Positions 8,578-13,060 of a stretch of 13,060 nucleotides of DNA are shown piece by piece. Below the pieces are notes generated by a model. It saw nothing but the letters and a program-made list of their open reading frames with translations. It had not been told where the DNA came from and made no database searches. Source of the stretch: Pelagophyceae sp. CCMP2097 (Eukaryota > Sar > Pelagophyceae); contig MU657644.1 of assembly GCA_026770575.1 (NCBI GenBank), positions 4,483-17,542 of the forward strand, in the 5' to 3' direction. The translations under genes and the position numbers were made by a program. How positions within the stretch are numbered: the stretch's first letter is position 1; every line of letters starts with the position of its first letter.

Positions 8578-11500
8578 TCACCAGAGGAAGCGTGAACTGT
8601 CGCGGCCGGGCCTGTTTAGGCTGGCTCTTCTGCTTCCGGGGAGCTTTGGCAGCGACGGCGGGAGGACGCAACCGTGTACGAAATCGTTGGCGTGCCACGT
8701 CGATTCCGCGCCGCGGATCGCCTCCTCGCGGCCCGTCTCTGCGCAGCGGGTGTCGTCACGTCGTCCTGTCCTCGACGACGCTTCATCCTGTCTGCGCAGC
8801 TCGAGGGCGGCGGCCATGGTATTCTGATACTTCTGGAAGAGGTCTTGAGCGTCTCCTTCAAAGAGTCGCGCCGTCTTTCTCTCCTTCAAAGGCGACGCCG
8901 CCGTCGCCTTTGGCGCGGGCACCGTCGCGCGCAGTTGGCGCGCCTCAAAGGGCGACGGCTGGGGTGGCGGGACGGCTGCGAATTCGACGAGGTAAGGGTC
9001 GTAAGCGTCGTCATCGCACGAAACAGTATTCCGTAGCAATCGCTCCTGCAGCTGCTGCAGCTGCCGCATCTGGGTCGGCGGCGACGCGCCCAAGACGGGA
9101 GGCGGGCCTACGGCGGCGCGCCACATAGGCCGCGACTCGATGGTGGAATCGTCGAACACAAGCCGCCGGCTGCCGTCGTCAAACACGAGCCGCCGGCTGC
9201 CGTCGGGCCGCCGCGGCGCTTCCGGCCGCGCCGTCGTGGCCAAACTCGCGGATTCGAAATCCGTCTTGCCGTCGACGGGCCGCAGCTCTCGGACCCTGGG
9301 TCTGCCTGGCGTCCAGCGGTTGCTGCCTCCTTCGCGGCGAACGTGCGCCGTGCCGATGCGCTGCTCCACGGGCAGCACGGGCAAGTCGCGCCTGCCGGAA
9401 TCTAGAGCGTAGCCGTCGAACCAGGGCGCGGCGCCGGGGTTTCGCAGACGGTCGGCAAATTTGACGATGTCTGCCGCCACGGCCGCGTCCAACGCATCCG
9501 CCTGCTGCTGCTGCTTGATGATGCTGCAGCGCCGGCGTCTGGTGCGCGCCTTGTTGCCCCGCGCCAGGCGCTCCAGCGCCAAACGCTGCCGCACGACGAG
9601 GCGCAGCTGCTCGGGGACGTCCTCCGCGGAAGACCACGCCAGCCAAGGGTTGCCGCGGCCGCGCCGATGCCGAAGGAAGCGCTTCGCCACCACGATGAAC
9701 CGCACCTATCGGGATGCATGTCCGACGGCGGCACCCGGCATAGGGACGTATCCCAGGGCACCGGGACGTACAATACCGACCATCTTGTTCAAATTGACCT
9801 CCAAAGCCTCGAGGCGGTACGCCTTGAACTCGCGGCCGTGCACCTTTGAACCGTACCGCAGCCGAGGCATGAGGCCTATTGCGGACGTGCGCGGCGGCTC
9901 TTGGACGAGTAGGCGCACCGTCAGAAAACCAGGCGTGCTTCATCACGACGACAGCGGCCTGGCCGAACAGAAGCCTCATTCTACCGTCGCCCTGGGCGCT
10001 GGCGTCCTCGCCGGCGGACGTGCCGCCGTTGTGCTGCATCTGCGCGGCTCTGTGCAAAAGGATCGCCACGGTGCTCGAAAACGCTTCCGCCGCCTGAACG
10101 TATTTCGCGTCTTTAAAGCCGCCCTTCTCCCCGAGCTTCTTGGCGAGTTTCGGCGTGGAGATGATGCCGGCTTGGTCCGGGCCGGATGCAACGCGGTCGA
10201 CTTTGTTCAACAATTGCAAAACGCCAAAGACGCGCGTCCGCTCGCCTCGCGACGCCCCCGCGGCGTACGTCGGCAGCTTCAAGGGCACGTTCAGCGCTGA
10301 GCGCGTGTGGTAGTCGGCGGCGCGGTCCATGGGCATGGCCGTGGTTCGGGAGATTTCGGCTTTTAAACACCATTTATCGAAGTTCTTAATGTTCTCTACT
10401 TCTGACATATGGAAGCACTTGATCGCAGCCGTGTCCGCCGCGCCGTGGCACGCCTCCCATCGGACCGGGTCCGTGCTCCACCGCGCCAGCAAACTCCGCG
10501 AACGAGAGTCCCACTGAAGCACCGTCGCCACCTAGCCCTCGAACGTCCAACGGCACACGCGCGTCCCCGCCCCCCTTTTTCGGACGCGGCTGGCGGGCGT
10601 CGCAGCCGAGGATGTGGCGGAGCGACCGGAGGGCGCAGCGGACGAGGACGTCGACTTGGTAGACATCTTCCAAATGCGAAATGTTGTGCGAATTCGAACG
10701 CGCCTCGCGCGTCCGCAGCCGCAGTGCCGCGTTCGCGTACGCGTGCTGCCTAATACCCCGCCCGCGTCCGCGCGCATATCGGCATCGAAGAGCGTGCGCC
10801 GGCCAGGCGTCTCGACTCTCGAGCCCACTGGGGTCGTCGGTCCGCGTCTTCCACGTCCTCGACGCGGCGCGGTGCAGGTAGTCCTCTTCGCTGAGCGTCC
10901 TCGCCACGGAATCGCGCCGGCGCCTGGTTGGCTTCGCCAACGCCTGGGCCAACGGCGCCGCCAATTCGGGCCGCACGGCCGGCGCGGAGCCGTCGCTACG
11001 CGCTGAGTCGCCGTCTTCCCCATCGTCACCGTCGCCGTCGTCGAGGGAGGCTAAGGAGGCGTCGGATGCGTCTTCCGCGTCGTCGTCGGTCCCGTCGCTG
11101 GCAGAATCATCATCATCGTCGTCGTCGTCGTCGTCGTCCGAGTCTGTCGAGGGATCTTCGCCGTCATCGCCGCTGTCGTCGGCGTCGTCGCCGGCGTCGT
11201 CGCTGCCGTCGAAATCGTCGTCGTCGAAGGCTCCCACGCCGTCGTGCGACTTGAGGCGCTGCAGGAGCGTCCTCTGCAGCGACGCGCGCCGCGCGGCGGC
11301 GGAACGGCCCGGCGCCGCGCCGACGCGGACGTCGATGCCCGCGCTTTCGCGCCGCGGCGGCGGCCGCGGCGCGGGGCCGCCCAACGGCCCGAAGCGGGGC
11401 TCGGGCGCTGGAGCGCGCACCGGCGGTTCGGGCGCCGCCGCCCGCTCGTGCCGCGGCGCGCGCTGCAGCGCCGCGAGCGCCGAGTGTACCGCGGGCGTGA

Positions 11501-12193
11501 GCGGCGAGAACGGCCCCGGCGGCCGTTCGAGCAGATCGGGTAGGGTCGGCAGCGCAGCGACCTTGGCCGGAAGCGGGGCGACCTTGGCAGGAAGCGCGGC
11601 GACCTTGGCCGGAAGCAGGGCGACCTTGGCAGGAAGCGCGGCGACCTTGGCCGGCGGCGCGGCGACCCTGGCCGGCGGCTGCGACGGCCGGCGCTCTGCC
11701 TTGCGTGCTGGCTGCTTGCGCGGCTTCAAGGCGGACGTCGGCGGCGGCGCGGCTGCGCGGAGCGACGTCACCGCCGACGTCCGGCGGACGTCCTCGACGG
11801 GCGGATCGTCGCCAAAGTCGTCGAAACTGAACTCGTCGTCGTTCTCCGCCGCACGGCTGACCGAGCTCACCGAGCTCGGCAGCGTTATTTCGTCGCTCCG
11901 CGCCCGCGCCGCGGAGTGCTCCAGCGCCGCTTCCCAGCCCAGGCCCCGCATCGACAGCCGAAGCCGCGCCGCAGCAGCCGCCTAGCGAGACGCGCGTCGG
12001 CACCCGCGAGCCTCCGCGCACGCGGCGGGCAGCGCACCGTGGCCTCTGCATCCTCCGCGACGGCCGCCGCGTCGGCCGCCGCGTCGGCCGCCGCCTCGCT
12101 CTCTGCCTCGGCCGCCGCCTCTGCCTCTGCCTCGGTCTCTGCCTCGGCGTCGGGCCACGCGCCGGTGCGGTGCCCCCCTTGCGGCTCGAGCAT
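8578..12193 (-). CDS. GAF-domain protein with acidic and Pro/Ala/Lys-rich N-terminal half, function unknown
   Basis: Model, in transcript order: 12193-12038, 11981-10855, 10749-10599, 10531-9985, 9875-9772, 9705-8578; about 1070 residues. Residues 1-52 are Ala/Glu-rich. Residues about 149-196 are heptad copies of A-x-LPAKV. Residues about 301-376 are strongly acidic, with a run of eleven Asp. Residues about 450-645 look like a GAF domain: an entry helix (SHLEDVYQVDVLVRC), ILGCD, VATVLQWD, then DYHTRSALNVPLK and VFGVLQLLNKVD, ending in a helix (AFSSTVAILLHRA). GAF domains bind cyclic nucleotides, tetrapyrroles or partners; the ligand cannot be read here. After it comes LMPRLRYGSKVHGREFKAYR, basic helices (IVRFIVVAKRFLRH), a QLQQLQERLL coiled coil and a tail. 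I see no catalytic domain (phosphodiesterase, cyclase or kinase). The first exon and the GAF junction are the weak points; ATG 11951 is an alternative start. Confidence 0.6.
9150..9203 (-). repeat. Two-copy 27-bp repeat encoding GSRRLVFDD
   Basis: Two adjacent copies of a 27-bp unit, differing at two bases, encode GSRRLVFDD twice in the C-terminal part of the GAF-domain protein. The unit is a whole number of codons and keeps the frame, so it is a recent coding duplication. The preceding residues (RRPD) and following residues (STIES) are unique. Confidence 0.8.
9706..9771 (-). other. Intron 5 of the GAF-domain gene
   Basis: The donor is GGTATT|GTACGT at 9771 and the acceptor CCCGATAG|G ending at 9706, phase 0, 66 bp. 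The intron is a multiple of three, but its last codon is an in-frame TAG. Splicing joins VNLNKMVGI to VRFIVVAKRFL. Its ends are the same as those of the 2961-3035 intron in the other gene. Confidence 0.75.
9876..9984 (-). other. Probable intron 4 of the GAF-domain gene
   Basis: The donor on the minus strand is GGCGACG|GTAGAA at 9984 (phase 1) and the acceptor GCAATAG|G ending at 9876 (phase 1), 109 bp. A frame change is required here. An alternative phase-compatible acceptor, CCAAG at 9900, would add eight residues (EPPRTSAI). Confidence 0.6.
10532..10598 (-). other. Intron 3 of the GAF-domain gene, donor unresolved
   Basis: The acceptor GGGCTAG|G at 10532 is in the local style and opens VATVLQWD in the GAF fold. 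The only nearby GT donor (10585) is in the wrong phase and would continue into a non-GAF frame. A GC donor at 10598 gives ILGCD|VATVLQWD, which fits the domain, but GCCCGC is a poor donor. The true boundary may lie elsewhere or the assembly may have an indel. Confidence 0.4.
10750..10854 (-). other. Probable in-frame intron 2 of the GAF-domain gene
   Basis: On the minus strand the donor is GGAC|GTGGAA at 10854 and the acceptor GGTATTAG|G ending at 10750, both phase 2, 105 bp with no stop. Removing it joins DYLHRAASRT to QHAYANAALRLR, a continuous helix before the GAF domain. Retaining it would insert 35 residues. The donor is weaker than others here. Confidence 0.5.
11551..11690 (-). repeat. 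21-bp tandem repeat encoding A-x-LPAKV heptads
   Basis: About six to seven copies of a 21-bp unit occur in the coding strand of the GAF-domain gene. The variable second position alternates Ala, Leu and Pro, and the unit ends PAKV. The copies alternate between two synonymous or near-synonymous versions (GCAGG and GCCGG on the plus strand), which points to duplication of two-unit blocks. Lys/Ala/Pro repeats of this type are known from disordered, nucleic-acid-binding tails; that role is only suggested here. Confidence 0.85.
11982..12037 (-). other. Probable intron 1 of the GAF-domain gene
   Basis: On the minus strand the donor is CCACG|GTGCGC at 12037 and the acceptor CGCTAG|G ending at 11982, both phase 0, 56 bp. 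It links an Ala/Glu-rich reading frame beginning ATG at 12193 to the long reading frame that contains the acidic region. Without it, translation would begin at ATG 11951, just after an in-frame TAG that is the proposed acceptor. Confidence 0.5.
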
Positions 12194-12207
12194 AGCGCAG
12201 GCCGGCC

Positions 12208-12287
12208 CCTATACCAACGCGCACGCTCCTATACCACCGCGCACGCGCCTTTACCAATGCGCACGCGCCTATACCCGCGCAAGCGCG
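12208..12287 (-). promoter_or_regulatory. Four 20-bp tandem repeats upstream of the GAF-domain gene
   Basis: Four head-to-tail 20-bp units, at 12208, 12228, 12248 and 12268, follow the pattern CCTATACCAACGCGCACGCG with one to a few changes; the fourth is most diverged. Read on the minus strand they place GGTATAGG and GCGCGTGCGC motifs 15-95 bp before the ATG at 12193, a position suited to a promoter. Each GCGCACGCGC block is nearly palindromic and could be a factor-binding site. Confidence 0.55.
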
Positions 12288-12483
12288 GGGCTCCAGAGGC
12301 ACCGCGACGTCGCGCAGGCGGCGGCGAAGCCGCTGGCTATGTGCAGGACCCCACGTGCACACCGACGAGTATACCGACGTGCGCAACGTCGAGATCTATG
12401 ATCGCCGAAAATTAGTTCTCAGAAGGTTCACCTCGGCGAGCGGCGTTATCTCGGCGGCAGAGACTCGCGAGAAAAATGAAAAA

Positions 12484-12644
12484 GCGGTGCGCCCCGCCCC
12501 CTCGTCCTTGGAGGGCCCTCCGACGAGCGACTGCAAAGAGCCGGACGTAGGCGAAACGGAAGGAGCGGTGCGCCCCGCCCCCTCGTCCTTGGAGGGCCCT
12601 CCGACGAGCGACTGCAAAGAGCCGGACGTAGGCGAAACGGAAGG
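12484..12644. repeat. Perfect tandem duplication with 81-bp period
   Basis: Copy 1 starts at 12484 and copy 2 at 12565; the 80 bases I compared are identical. The unit contains the palindrome GGAGGGCCCTCC (12510-12521 and 12591-12602) flanked by CTCGTC and GACGAG, so each copy can fold into a hairpin with a small bulge. The period is 27 codons and a plus-strand open frame runs through both copies. Confidence 0.9.
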
Positions 12645-12869
12645 CGGTGATAGCCGCAAGAGACGAGCCGCAGCTGCGCCGTGTAACCATGGCTTGAGTG
12701 ATAAGATGACATTGCCCTAGAACATCGCCGCGGGGCCGCCCGCGTGGTCTGAATTCGCTCCCGTCCCAGGTCGTCGGGGGTCAGAGGGATCCCTGCATCG
12801 AATCGACGTGCCGAAAACGCCGGGTCCGCTCCATTGCATCGCGAGTGAAATCAATGCTCCAATGATTGA
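12645..12869. other. Non-coding stretch, no recognised gene
   Basis: The plus-strand open frame through the duplication ends at the TAG at 12718-12720. Beyond that I find no long open frame, repeat or RNA gene, and composition moves gradually from GC-rich to mixed. Confidence 0.4.
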
Positions 12870-13060
12870 GGACCTTGCCGTTTATTCAACGTCAGTTTAC
12901 GGCAAGGGTCCTTCGGGTCCTTTGATTGAAGGATTAAGCTGAAAGTTATCTAAATTTTAATGAGCCGGGTTTATTACAAGAGCGCGCCGGAGGCACACGG
13001 AGGACCCGAAGGATACAGCCAAATCCCATTGCAATGCCCACGTAAATAATTGAAATTATT
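12870..13060. repeat. AT-richer right end with a hairpin and an inverted repeat
   Basis: GGACCTTGCCGT (12870-12881) pairs with ACGGCAAGGGTCC (12899-12911) with one bulged base and a 17-base loop. TCCTTCGGGTCC (12909-12920) recurs inverted as GGACCCGAAGGA (13002-13013). No coding sequence is evident. The layout could be the edge of a small transposable element or of the next gene's flank, but the window stops before either can be tested. Confidence 0.55.

Noticed and set aside
8163..9128. 321-codon plus-strand open frame crossing the end of the nucleoporin gene and the GAF-domain gene's last exon
   Set aside because: Arg/Ser/Pro-rich, no domain, and opposite to the better-supported minus-strand exon with regular coding repeats (GSRRLVFDD twice).
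9900..9984. Alternative intron using the CCAAG acceptor at 9900 in the GAF-domain gene
   Set aside because: Phase-compatible, but the TAG|G acceptor at 9876 fits the other introns better. Kept as an alternative only.
11164..12051. 295-codon minus-strand frame overlapping the GAF-domain gene's second exon
   Set aside because: It reads as Arg/Gly/Ala low complexity in an alternative frame. The other frame gives the regular PAKV heptads and the acidic tract.
12355..12720. 121-codon plus-strand open frame spanning the 81-bp duplication
   Set aside because: The duplication is in frame on both strands and the flanking codons show no bias or domain. An open minus-strand frame of similar length exists over the same bases, so coding cannot be assigned.
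1..13060. tRNA, rRNA, CRISPR array or bacterial operon signals
   Set aside because: None seen by eye. The repeats present are tandem coding repeats or short local duplications, and the genes have spliceosomal introns.

Overview
The window is nuclear DNA from a eukaryote with a very GC-rich, compact genome. Both genes are interrupted by short GT-AG introns. Most proposed introns end in TAG followed by an exon that starts with G. Coding parts use G or C at most third codon positions. Alanine-, glycine- and proline-rich FG-repeat protein, short introns and tight packing suggest a unicellular alga, perhaps a pelagophyte-like stramenopile. That placement is inference from composition and style, not from a marker gene.

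Two convergent genes fill the middle. The plus-strand gene (1080-8229) encodes a large FG nucleoporin of the Nup214/Nup159 class. I model seven exons and six introns; the spliced reading frame is 6459 nt (2152 residues), close to human Nup214 in length. Its layout is an N-terminal beta-propeller-like domain, a first FG region with 13 copies of a YPPMA-centred repeat, a coiled-coil region, and a second long FG region. Two copies of a helical KY motif sit inside the second FG region.

The minus-strand gene (12193 down to 8578) encodes a protein I cannot name. It has a low-complexity Ala/Glu N-terminus, a 7-residue Ala/Leu/Pro/Lys/Val tandem repeat, a long acidic stretch, one GAF-like domain and a C-terminal region rich in conserved-looking basic helices. 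My model has six exons and gives about 1070 residues, but one junction inside the GAF domain has no canonical donor in phase.

The flanks have no confident gene. Bases 1-1079 hold broken coding-like sequence, a duplicated 25-bp segment carrying stop codons, a poly-T tract with splice-like ends, and a 46/47-bp direct repeat just upstream of the nucleoporin gene. Bases 8230-8577 are the short shared 3' region. Bases 12194-13060 hold four 20-bp tandem repeats in the presumed promoter of the minus-strand gene, a perfect 81-bp-period tandem duplication, and, at the AT-richer right end, a hairpin and an inverted repeat. The two genes show no functional link beyond their convergent arrangement: one is structural at the nuclear pore, the other probably senses or binds a small ligand or partner through GAF.
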